This document shows positions 1-7,473 of a DNA stretch of 64,000 bases, in pieces (positions within the stretch are counted from its first letter, which is position 1; every line of letters starts with the position of its first letter). The DNA lies in the NCBI GenBank assembly GCA_020632885.1, contig JACKEQ010000010.1, positions 62,001-126,000 on the forward strand, in the 5' to 3' direction. Origin of the DNA: Alphaproteobacteria bacterium (GTDB taxonomy: Bacteria > Myxococcota_A > UBA796 > GCA-2862545). The notes below the pieces were generated by a model. It had not been told where the DNA came from, ran no database searches, and worked only from the letters and a program-made list of their open reading frames with translations. The position numbers and the translations under genes were made by a program.

Positions 1-2
1 AC

Positions 3-179
3 GCCGCCATGGTGAGCACCGTGATCTACGTCGCGCTGGACCTGGCGCTGCGCTCCCGGTTCGGGAACACCGGCGTGTGGACCGCGTTCCTCGCGATGTA
101 CGTGCTGCGCGCGGGAACGCTGGCCACAGGCCTCCCCGCCCTCCTCAGCAGCGTGCGTCCGGCCCAGGAGCTCGGGTAG
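3..179 (+). CDS. C-terminal end of a probable MATE-family multidrug exporter (partial)
   Basis: The window opens inside this gene; only the last 58 codons, ending at TAG 177-179, are present. The visible residues form two hydrophobic stretches (around STVIYVALDLAL and VWTAFLAMYVLRAGTLA) followed by a short hydrophilic tail. The GVW..FLAMYVLRAGTLA pattern resembles the last membrane helix of MATE/DinF exporters, which use Na+ or H+ gradients to expel organic cations. The family call rests on this tail alone and any polytopic membrane protein is possible. The next gene starts 8 nt downstream on the same strand. Confidence 0.45.
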   Translation, partial: AAMVSTVIYVALDLALRSRFGNTGVWTAFLAMYVLRAGTLATGLPALLSSVRPAQELG

Positions 180-187
180 GCTCGGGC

Positions 188-1084
188 ATGCTCTCGTTCG
201 ACGACCTCTACAGCCGGGTGCCCGCGCGCATCGACCTCGCGCTGGATGCGGGCCAGGCGGCGTGGGAGGACGAGGACGCCGCAGGGCGCCTGGCCCTCGA
301 GACGGTCATGGCCGCGAGCCGGGTGCACCTCACGCCCGCCAACGGCCGCGCCATCCTCGAGCGGCTGGCCCGCCCACGACCTGCGTGGACCCGGTGGATG
401 TGCGCGTGCGCCGCCCCGCCCACGATCACGGCGGTCAGCCCGGGCTTCGAGGTGGCGCTCGACCGCTGGGTGCGCGCGGACGACGCCATGATCGGCCCGT
501 TGCTCATGGTCCTCTGCGACCCCGACCCGGATCTCCGCAGGTTCGCGACCTCCGGGTGCGGCCGGTTCGCGGAGGAGCCCGCATGTGGCGGGCCGGACGT
601 GGTGGACGCCCTGCGGTACGCGGAGGCGCAGGGCGACTACGGAGCGGGCTGGATCCTGGCGCGCCACGCGCTGAACCACGGCGTGCACGGCACCCTCGCC
701 CGTCTCCTGCGGGCACCGGGGGATGCCCCGAGGGGCGCCCTGCAGGCCCTGGATCGGGAGCCCGGGAAGGCCCGTCTGGCGGACCTCCGAGAGGATCTCC
801 TGCGCCTGGAGACGAAGGGGGCCAAGGGCAGCCGGGAGTGCGCGAGCCGGATCCTGGCGCGCCTCCATGCCGAGCGGGGCGCGCGGGAGGAGCTCGAGCG
901 CCGACTGCTCCGCGGGAGCGCGTCGGTGCGGGCGCACACGGCGGCGGGGCTCCGGAACGCCGCGGAGGACGGGGTCGACATCCGCTTGGCCGCAGACGGG
1001 CTCCGGACGCTGGTCACGAGGGCGTCGGGCTTCGAGAAGCGCGCCGCCGAGGAGGCGCTCGCGTCCCTCCAGGCCGGACGGTAG
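188..1084 (+). CDS. Hypothetical alpha-helical (HEAT-like) protein
   Basis: This 298-residue soluble protein has no signal peptide or membrane segment. ATG 188 is chosen because in-frame upstream codons would run through the end of the preceding gene. The sequence is Ala/Leu/Arg-rich with helix-pair units such as PDLRRFATSGCGRFAEE and SVRAHTAAGLRNAAED. These resemble HEAT/armadillo-type repeats used as protein-binding scaffolds. A Cys-containing segment (WMCACAAPP) lies near residue 70. No catalytic motif is visible and the function is unknown. It lies on the opposite strand from the operon that follows. Confidence 0.6.
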   Translation: MLSFDDLYSRVPARIDLALDAGQAAWEDEDAAGRLALETVMAASRVHLTPANGRAILERLARPRPAWTRWMCACAAPPTITAVSPGFEVALDRWVRADDAMIGPLLMVLCDPDPDLRRFATSGCGRFAEEPACGGPDVVDALRYAEAQGDYGAGWILARHALNHGVHGTLARLLRAPGDAPRGALQALDREPGKARLADLREDLLRLETKGAKGSRECASRILARLHAERGAREELERRLLRGSASVRAHTAAGLRNAAEDGVDIRLAADGLRTLVTRASGFEKRAAEEALASLQAGR

Positions 1085-1106
1085 GGGTGGACCCTTCTCG
1101 GCCTGC

Positions 1107-2063
1107 TCAGTGGGCGGACTGGCCCGCGAGCGGCGCGAGGATGCGTGTCACGACCGGGATGAGCACCAGGCCCCAGATCACCCCGAGCACCCCGTCGCAG
1201 AGGGCGGTGACGGCCCACTCCACAGCACCGGCAGCCGCGTGGGGCACGAGGTGGGCCACAGCCTCGGCGAGGTGGTGGATGTCCACGTAGGGGTGGTGCA
1301 CGCCGAGTGTGTGGAGCCCGTGCACGAGGATCGAGCCGCCCACCCAGAGCATCGCGGCCGTGCCGACCACCGAGAGGACCTGCATCGTCCTGGGCATGCC
1401 CTTCACCAGCCCCCGCCCGAGGGTGTGGAGCGGGCCGCTCGGGTGCTTCCGGGCGAGGTACAGCCCGATGTCGTCCATCTTCACGATGAGACCGACGCCG
1501 CCGTACACACCGAGGGTGACCGCGATGGCCACGAGCGCGAGGGCGCCCGCCTCGACCCAGAACGTGCTGTCGGGGATCGCGGTGAGCGCGATGGTCATGA
1601 TCTCGGCGGAGAGGATGAAGTCGGTCTTGATGGCCCCCCTGACCTTCGCCTCCTCGAGGTGGCCGGGGTCCTTCACGTCCAGGTCTGCCTCGACGTGGGC
1701 GTCACCGTGGGGGAACAGGGCGTGGAACACCTTCTCGGCGCCCTCGAAGCAGAGGTAGCTCCCACCGAGCATCAGCAGCGGCGTGATCAGCCAGGGCGCC
1801 CAGGCGGACAGGAGCAGCGCGACCGGCATCAGGAGCACGAGCTTGTTGAACAGGCTCCCGCGCGCGATGCGCCAGATGATCGGCAGCTCCCGGGCGGGCG
1901 CGAAGCCTTGCACGTACTTGGGGGCCACCGCAGCGTCGTCGATGACGACCCCGGCCGTCTTGGTGCCCGCCTCGGCCGCGGAGGCAGCGATGTCGTCGAT
2001 GGTGGACGCCGCGACCTTCGCGATGGCCGCCACATCGTCCAGGAGGGCCAGCAGGCCTGTCAT
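1107..2063 (-). CDS. YedI/DUF808-family inner membrane protein
   Basis: This 318-residue protein starts MTGLLALLDDVAAIAKVAA and carries the DUF808 landmarks KTAGVVIDDAAV, RELPIIWRIARGSL.NK and ITPLLMLGGSYLCFEGAEK, as in E. coli YedI. Hydrophobic helices lie roughly at residues 75-115, 170-205, 230-255 and 285-310. The biochemical role of the family is not established. Its ATG overlaps the TGA of the upstream metallopeptidase-like gene by ATGA at 2060-2063, so it is the third gene of a translationally coupled minus-strand operon. Length and motif order match the family well. Confidence 0.9.
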   Translation of the reverse strand: MTGLLALLDDVAAIAKVAASTIDDIAASAAEAGTKTAGVVIDDAAVAPKYVQGFAPARELPIIWRIARGSLFNKLVLLMPVALLLSAWAPWLITPLLMLGGSYLCFEGAEKVFHALFPHGDAHVEADLDVKDPGHLEEAKVRGAIKTDFILSAEIMTIALTAIPDSTFWVEAGALALVAIAVTLGVYGGVGLIVKMDDIGLYLARKHPSGPLHTLGRGLVKGMPRTMQVLSVVGTAAMLWVGGSILVHGLHTLGVHHPYVDIHHLAEAVAHLVPHAAAGAVEWAVTALCDGVLGVIWGLVLIPVVTRILAPLAGQSAH

Positions 2064-3406
2064 GGGGACTCCGGTTGCGGACTCCCGGTAGTCCGCTGCT
2101 CGTCCGTCAGCACCACGGGCGTCGCGGCCGCTGCCGACAGATGGCCCCCTCTCGCGAACCACGCGTGCACCTCGGGGGCGACGGCCCGCAGGGCCTCGGG
2201 GTCGAGATGGTACAGCTCGAAGCTCTCTGCGAAGGACTCCACCACACTCGTGCGCGCGTACGCGGTCGGCCCCGGGATGGCGCCGGGCACGATCGCATAC
2301 GCCTGGCTTGCGATGTCCTGGCCGAGCGCCCAGCGGGTCCAGGCCTCGAGCTCGGCGGCCCGGCCTCCACGGAAATGCGCCAACAGCAAGCGCCAGGCGT
2401 GGTTGGCGCCCAGAGGGGCACCCTCGAGATCATCGAGGACCCTCAGCATCTCTTCCGGAGTCATGGCGCCCCATCCACGCCGCAGCTCCCCTTCCTTCCC
2501 GTCGAGCTCGAGGCCGCGCGCGAGCAGCTCGTCGACCGGCAAGCCCGCCGGGCCGGCTTCCCAACGCGCCACGGCCGCCTCGTGCTCCGCACGCTCCTTC
2601 GCCAACACCGACAACCGGGCCTGGAGCTCCAGCACGCGGCGCCGATGATCCGCCGGGTCGGTCGGGGGATCGGCGGGAAAGGGATCGCCCCGGGACCAGA
2701 AGCCCCTGAGGTATCTCCAGAGGGCTTCGCGCTGCCGGAGTGCCTCGATGGTGGGGGTGCGCCCGACCGCGTGGCCCAGCTCGTGGAGCACCGTCGAGGT
2801 CCCGGAAGGCAGGCTGGCGCCGGGGTCGCCATCGAACCCTCTGGGACACTGGAAGGCGAAGTCGAAGAGCTGCACGACGGGCCGAACGCTCGTGTGAAAC
2901 CGCCCGTTGACGTCCCCGCCTGGGTGCCGCTCGAACGCCAGCCCCGCGAGCAGTGCGCGCTCTTCTTCTCGCAGCAACGTCAGACCGGCAGCGACAGCCT
3001 GCCGGCCAGCCTCGTCCCAGCTGTCCTCGTTGCCACGCGACATGCCAGCGCTGGCGAGGATGCCTTCGAAGTCGAGGTGGGCCCGATGTCTCGGGGCCTG
3101 GCGCAGGATCAGGGTGTCACCCGACTGCCGGAGCAGGAGGTCCTGCTCGCCGACGGTCACGCGCGCTACGGTGTGCTCGGTCCACGCTTCCTTCAGGGCG
3201 AGCCGGAGGGTGTACACGACCTCGGGCGCCTGGCTCTCGGGCGCCCGGGGCATCACCTCTCCGTCGATGACCACCCGATGATGCTCCCAGACCTCCGCAG
3301 CTGTATGCCATCGGTCGCGATCGAGGCCGTCGGGGCAGTAGGTCCACTCGACGTGCACGGGACCCGCCGCCGACGCCACCGTCCCCGACGCCAACAGAGC
3401 CGTCAC
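2060..3406 (-). CDS. Secreted or periplasmic protein with HELGH zinc-metallopeptidase-like motif
   Basis: This 448-residue protein begins at GTG 3406, which overlaps the upstream stop as GTGA. The N-terminus (TALLASGTVASAAG) is a short hydrophobic segment that may be a weak signal peptide. HELGH at residues 208-212 matches the HExxH zinc-binding and catalytic motif of gluzincin/metzincin peptidases, and a histidine- and acid-rich region follows. A charged, probably coiled-coil stretch (about residues 245-310) comes next. No named peptidase family is recognised, so catalysis is inferred from the motif only. It sits between a propeller/SUKH-like protein and a YedI protein in one operon. Confidence 0.65.
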   Translation of the reverse strand: MTALLASGTVASAAGPVHVEWTYCPDGLDRDRWHTAAEVWEHHRVVIDGEVMPRAPESQAPEVVYTLRLALKEAWTEHTVARVTVGEQDLLLRQSGDTLILRQAPRHRAHLDFEGILASAGMSRGNEDSWDEAGRQAVAAGLTLLREEERALLAGLAFERHPGGDVNGRFHTSVRPVVQLFDFAFQCPRGFDGDPGASLPSGTSTVLHELGHAVGRTPTIEALRQREALWRYLRGFWSRGDPFPADPPTDPADHRRRVLELQARLSVLAKERAEHEAAVARWEAGPAGLPVDELLARGLELDGKEGELRRGWGAMTPEEMLRVLDDLEGAPLGANHAWRLLLAHFRGGRAAELEAWTRWALGQDIASQAYAIVPGAIPGPTAYARTSVVESFAESFELYHLDPEALRAVAPEVHAWFARGGHLSAAAATPVVLTDEQRTTGSPQPESP

Positions 3407-5652
3407 CACAGGCGGTCTCTCATGGCATCGAGCCGCCAGACGTACACGGGCCATCCGAGCTCGACGTACAGCTCCCGCAGCCGGTCGCGAAGATGCGGTG
3501 GGTCGGCCGTGACGAGGTCCTTCAGCCGCTGGCGCTCCTCGGTGGGACACGGCGCATCGCCGTGCATGCAGGCGAACGCAGGAGCGGCGTCGGGCTCGCG
3601 GTCCAGGGACCCGGGCAGGCCGTCCAGGAAGGCCACCGCGTCGTCCGCGACCCAGACGGGCCCGTTGTCGTGGGTCCGCACGATACCGAGCCGCGCGCCC
3701 GGCCCCCCCGGGTACACGTAGAGGTAGTGCTGGTGCCCGAGCCCCACGAAGCCCGGGTCGGGGGCTGGCCACATGAAGTGGATCCAGGGCTCGAGCGACC
3801 GTCGGTACAGGGTCGCCCGATGCTCCGGGTCGTCGACCACCCGGTCGAGCCACCGTGTCAGGGCGCCTTCCGCCAGGCCCAGGTGGCCCGCCAGCGTCGT
3901 GAGGACCTCCCGGCTGTGTGCGACCGACTCGCGAAACGGGAGCCACCAGGGGTCTGTCTCGTCGAACAGGCCGTCGATGTCCGGCCAGCCCAGGTACCGG
4001 TGGATCGGCGCGACGGAGTGCGACACCAGGGTCCCCGCGCGGACCCACGCCCGCTCCATGCGCAGCGGATCCTCCAGCAGCCGGATGGCCACGGGGTCCA
4101 GAGCGGGCTCGACACCATGGGACTGCGTGAACCACGCGGGCTCCTGCGCAGGCCTCGGGTCGCCCCGAACTCCTGCCAGGAAGTCGGCGACGCTGTCGGC
4201 CACCCAGGTGCACCGGCGCGTGACGGAGTGCCACCGCACCACCGCGGTGCGCGGATCGGGCGGGTAGACCGTGATCAGGAAGAGGTTCCCACGCCCGTCG
4301 TGGCCGAGGTCGAGCAGGCAGGGGTCCTCGATCACCGCGCTCCTACGGCCAGAGGCCCGCAGGTGGAAGCCCGCGTGACCGAGGTCCGGGGGTTCCTCGA
4401 TCAGCTCCCGGAGCGCGGGTTCCACGCTGCGCCCCAGCGCCTCGAGCCGGGCGAGCAGGCCGGCCGGGGTCGGTGCGTCCACCTCGAGCGGACAGAGCCG
4501 GATGGGTCCGGGCCTCCACGACACGGGCTCCTGGATCCCCACCAGGGAGGTGCCGAGCGCGCTCGTCTCCAGCTCGACCTCCACGGTGTCACCCACAGAG
4601 AGAGCCTCCAGCACGGCCGGATCGTGGACGTAGAGCTCGGTGCCTCCGGCCGCGAGCTGCGCCCCTCCCGTCCAGGTGTGCCGGACGTCCCCACGCCGCC
4701 GGAGCACCGCAGGGGGCATCCACGGTGGCACCTCGAGCTCCGCGCCCCAGACGAAGAGCCGACCGTCCGCCAGGACCAGCGGCACCCCATCCCACACACC
4801 CACGCTCACGGCGTTCGCGTCCGTCCGTACCGCCTGCAGGCGGTCGCCGACGAGCCGGACGAGCACACCTCCGACCGCCGCGCCCAGCGCTCCGCCCTCC
4901 GCCCAGCAGAGGTCACGCACGCCCGGGCGCGCCTCGACCCAGACCTCGTGCCGCCGCCGTGCGCGCTCCAGGATCACGCCGGCCCCGCGGACCGGGTGGT
5001 GCGTGACGACCGCGATGTCGCTCCCGGACGCCGCGAAGGAGGACACCGTCCCGGGGATCTCCCGCTCCCGCGCGCCGCGGATGCGCGTCCGGGGACCCTC
5101 GCGACCCGACTCCACGACCCCGAACACCACCTCGCCGTCGGCAGCTCCGACCCACCCGTCCTCCCCGACGTCCAGGCGCTCCAGCTCCTCGCCGTCGAGC
5201 CCGAGGACGACCGCCTCTCCATGGACGACCAGCGCGAGACGGTCGACCGTCTGCACCGCCGACGCGGGCTCGATCGGCATCTGGAGCTGAGAGACCTCCT
5301 CACCCGACGTCGCGTCGAGCCCCCGGATCGTCCCGTCGCCGTGCACCACCACACGACCGCCCCCCACCGCCAGCAACCTGCCCGCAGCGGACCAGCGCTC
5401 CCCTTCGAGCCCGAAGTGATGGGTGGTCTGGTGGTGGCTCCAGACGACACCGTCGCCACACGGGAGCGCCACCTGCCCGATGAACCCCACCGAGCCCTCG
5501 TGGACCGGAGCGAGCACCGCGCGATGGGCGGGGTCGAGGGCGAGCAACCGGACGACCATGCCGGGGATCTCGACCGTCTGCAACCACACGACCCCCTGGT
5601 GCACCGCAAGGAGCTCGTCCAGTCCGCGGCCGACGGCCCACCAGCCCTTCAT
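3403..5652 (-). CDS. Beta-propeller-like protein with two SUKH/SMI1-like C-terminal modules
   Basis: This 749-residue protein has no signal peptide. Roughly residues 1-390 are short Val/Gly-rich beta strands with repeating xxVWSHH, GGRVVVHGDG and LALVVHGEAVVLGLDG units, as in WD40/PQQ-like propellers. Two related C-terminal segments follow. One has GNLFLITVYPP near residue 450 and WVADSVADFLAGV near 487. The other has HYLYVYPGG near 645 and WVADDAVAFLDGL near 668. The pattern of a beta strand and then an A-D-S/D-x-x-x-F-L helix resembles SUKH/SMI1-KNR4 domains, many of which are immunity proteins. Family membership is inferred. It is first in a coupled operon (GTGA with the next gene). Confidence 0.55.
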   Translation of the reverse strand: MKGWWAVGRGLDELLAVHQGVVWLQTVEIPGMVVRLLALDPAHRAVLAPVHEGSVGFIGQVALPCGDGVVWSHHQTTHHFGLEGERWSAAGRLLAVGGGRVVVHGDGTIRGLDATSGEEVSQLQMPIEPASAVQTVDRLALVVHGEAVVLGLDGEELERLDVGEDGWVGAADGEVVFGVVESGREGPRTRIRGAREREIPGTVSSFAASGSDIAVVTHHPVRGAGVILERARRRHEVWVEARPGVRDLCWAEGGALGAAVGGVLVRLVGDRLQAVRTDANAVSVGVWDGVPLVLADGRLFVWGAELEVPPWMPPAVLRRRGDVRHTWTGGAQLAAGGTELYVHDPAVLEALSVGDTVEVELETSALGTSLVGIQEPVSWRPGPIRLCPLEVDAPTPAGLLARLEALGRSVEPALRELIEEPPDLGHAGFHLRASGRRSAVIEDPCLLDLGHDGRGNLFLITVYPPDPRTAVVRWHSVTRRCTWVADSVADFLAGVRGDPRPAQEPAWFTQSHGVEPALDPVAIRLLEDPLRMERAWVRAGTLVSHSVAPIHRYLGWPDIDGLFDETDPWWLPFRESVAHSREVLTTLAGHLGLAEGALTRWLDRVVDDPEHRATLYRRSLEPWIHFMWPAPDPGFVGLGHQHYLYVYPGGPGARLGIVRTHDNGPVWVADDAVAFLDGLPGSLDREPDAAPAFACMHGDAPCPTEERQRLKDLVTADPPHLRDRLRELYVELGWPVYVWRLDAMRDRLW

Positions 5653-5687
5653 GGCACCCCCGGAGATCTCCAGGGTACCGCAGGAGC

Positions 5688-6008
5688 TCAGTCGGCGTCG
5701 CCGAGCAGCGCGATGGTGGTGCGCGGCACGGTCCAGCGGAGGTCCAGCGCGTTCGGATCGGCGAGGGACGCCAGAGACACCCCGAGCGCCCCGGCGGCGC
5801 TGATCGGCGCGCTGGACACGAAGGTCGCCTCCCCCCCCGTCGCGGGCTGCGGCGTGGCGGTGCGGAGCCCGGCCTCCTCGAAGCTGGGGGCCTCGTGGGC
5901 GAACCGGGCGAGCACCTCGACCTGCGGGCTGGTCGCCGCAGGCTCGGCGGGCAGCTCCGCAGAGGAAGAGAAACAACCGAGGACGAAGGTGGAGAGTGCG
6001 AGCTTCAC
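5688..6008 (-). CDS. Small hypothetical lipoprotein
   Basis: This 106-residue protein starts at GTG 6008, six nucleotides after a GGAGG ribosome-binding site. The N-terminus MKLALSTFVLGC has a lipobox with Cys12, so it is probably an outer-membrane or periplasmic lipoprotein. The rest is Ala/Thr/Pro-rich (PAEPAATSPQVEV) and ends in DLRWTVPRTTIALLGDAD. No domain is recognised. It is separated by about 35 nt from the propeller operon and diverges from the VWA lipoprotein gene across a 202-nt intergenic region that probably holds both promoters. Confidence 0.65.
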   Translation of the reverse strand: MKLALSTFVLGCFSSSAELPAEPAATSPQVEVLARFAHEAPSFEEAGLRTATPQPATGGEATFVSSAPISAAGALGVSLASLADPNALDLRWTVPRTTIALLGDAD

Positions 6009-6210
6009 TGGAGCCTCCCTGGCTGAGAGACATGTACGCCGGCCCACCGCCCCCGACCGTGGAGGTCGGGTATCCGCGGAGGTACACGCCGATACATCCA
6101 GACCTTGCGCAATCCTTGCGGCGGCCGCGACGGCGTTGGGACTGTCCGGACGCCGTCGATACCGATCTCCCAGCGGCGCACACCGCACGAGGCGCCGCGA
6201 GGAGGCGCCC

Positions 6211-7473
6211 ATGTACGTCCATGCACCCGAGCTCCACCCGACCCGCCTGCTCGCCCTCGGGCTGGCCCTCTCGACCGGTGGTTGCATCGAGTACGGCTTC
6301 ACGAGCCTCGACGCCGACCCGGACCTCCCGGGCCCCTACCTGCAGATCACCCCCGAGATCCACGACTTCGGGACCCTCCTGGCCCCGTGCGTCACCGAGG
6401 TGGACCTGGAGCTCGCGAACATCGGCAGTGCCACGCTGGAGATCACCGCCATCGACTACAGCTCGTTCGGGTGGCTCGTCTACGACGACCGGGACCTCGC
6501 CCTCCCGCTGCTCCTGGCGCCAGGGGAGGCCGTGGATGTGGGCGTGGTGTTCGAGGCCCAGGGCGACGGGACGGACGACGGGGTGCTCGAGGTGACCTCG
6601 AACGACCCCCGCACCGTGGTGACGGCGCTCCAGAGCGGCGACAGCCTGACGTCGACGGACCTGACGCAGACCTTCATCACACCGGGACGCACGCAGGTGG
6701 ACGTGCTCTGGACCATCGACCAGTCCCGCTCGATGCAGGAGGACAACCAGGACGACATCCGGCTCGGTGTCCCCGGGCTGCTCGCGGAGCTGGACCGCCT
6801 GGCGGACTACCACCTCATCCAGGTCACCCACGACTCCGGATGTGCCAACGTGGGCGTGTTCGACGCCAGCACGCCCAACGCGGAGGCGCTCCTCGTGCAG
6901 CACGCCTTCGACACGACGCGCGACCAGCAGTCGACGACCGAGCAGCTCCTGCTCCAGGCGGATGTGGCCCTCCAGCAGACCGGTCCGGGCGGGTGCAACG
7001 CGGGCTTCCTGCGCGATGGGGCGCGCCTGCACGTCATCGTGGCCTCGGACGAGCACGACCAGAGCCCCCAGGACCACGCCTACTGGCTCAGCCGCTACGC
7101 GACCCACGTGAGCGACCCCTCCCTGCTCACCGTGAGCGCCGTGGTGGACGTGGAGTACGCCTGCGGTGATGGGACGGGGCCCGGCGAGTACCTCGCGGCC
7201 GCGGAGGCGACCGGTGGGCGCGTCCTGGACATCTGCAGCCCGGGCTGGGGAGCCCAGCTCGACGACCTGGCCGCGGAGGGGCTCGCGGACATCGGGACCT
7301 ACGTGCTCGATCACCCCGCTGAGCCCGGCACCGTCGAGGTGTACGTGAACGGCGAGCCGACCGCGGGGTTCACCCTCGGCGAGGATGGGCGGACCGTGGT
7401 GCTCGACGCGGAGGGGGCCGAGGGGGACGAGGTCGTGATCGACTACACGGCGCTGGCGACCTGCCCGACGTGA
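6211..7473 (+). CDS. Lipoprotein with HYDIN-like domain and VWA-type MIDAS motif
   Basis: This 420-residue lipoprotein starts at ATG 6211 after GGAGG at 6201-6205, with the lipobox STGGC and lipidated Cys25. Residues about 44-140 (EIHDFGTLLAPCVTEVDLEL, LEVTSNDP) match the Ig-like choice-of-anchor-D/HYDIN repeat. Residues 166-330 look like a von Willebrand A domain: VDVLWTIDQSRSM carries the metal-site residues Asp170, Ser172 and Ser174, and VIVASDEHDQSP follows later. Such proteins are common on myxobacterial surfaces and probably bind ligands through a divalent cation. It converges on the MopE-type gene, with stops only a few nucleotides apart. Confidence 0.75.
   Translation: MYVHAPELHPTRLLALGLALSTGGCIEYGFTSLDADPDLPGPYLQITPEIHDFGTLLAPCVTEVDLELANIGSATLEITAIDYSSFGWLVYDDRDLALPLLLAPGEAVDVGVVFEAQGDGTDDGVLEVTSNDPRTVVTALQSGDSLTSTDLTQTFITPGRTQVDVLWTIDQSRSMQEDNQDDIRLGVPGLLAELDRLADYHLIQVTHDSGCANVGVFDASTPNAEALLVQHAFDTTRDQQSTTEQLLLQADVALQQTGPGGCNAGFLRDGARLHVIVASDEHDQSPQDHAYWLSRYATHVSDPSLLTVSAVVDVEYACGDGTGPGEYLAAAEATGGRVLDICSPGWGAQLDDLAAEGLADIGTYVLDHPAEPGTVEVYVNGEPTAGFTLGEDGRTVVLDAEGAEGDEVVIDYTALATCPT

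Noticed and set aside
26..937. Long minus-strand open frame opposite the HEAT-like gene
   Set aside because: It is Arg/Ala/Pro-rich without domains and mirrors the real plus-strand gene; typical antisense frame in GC-rich DNA.
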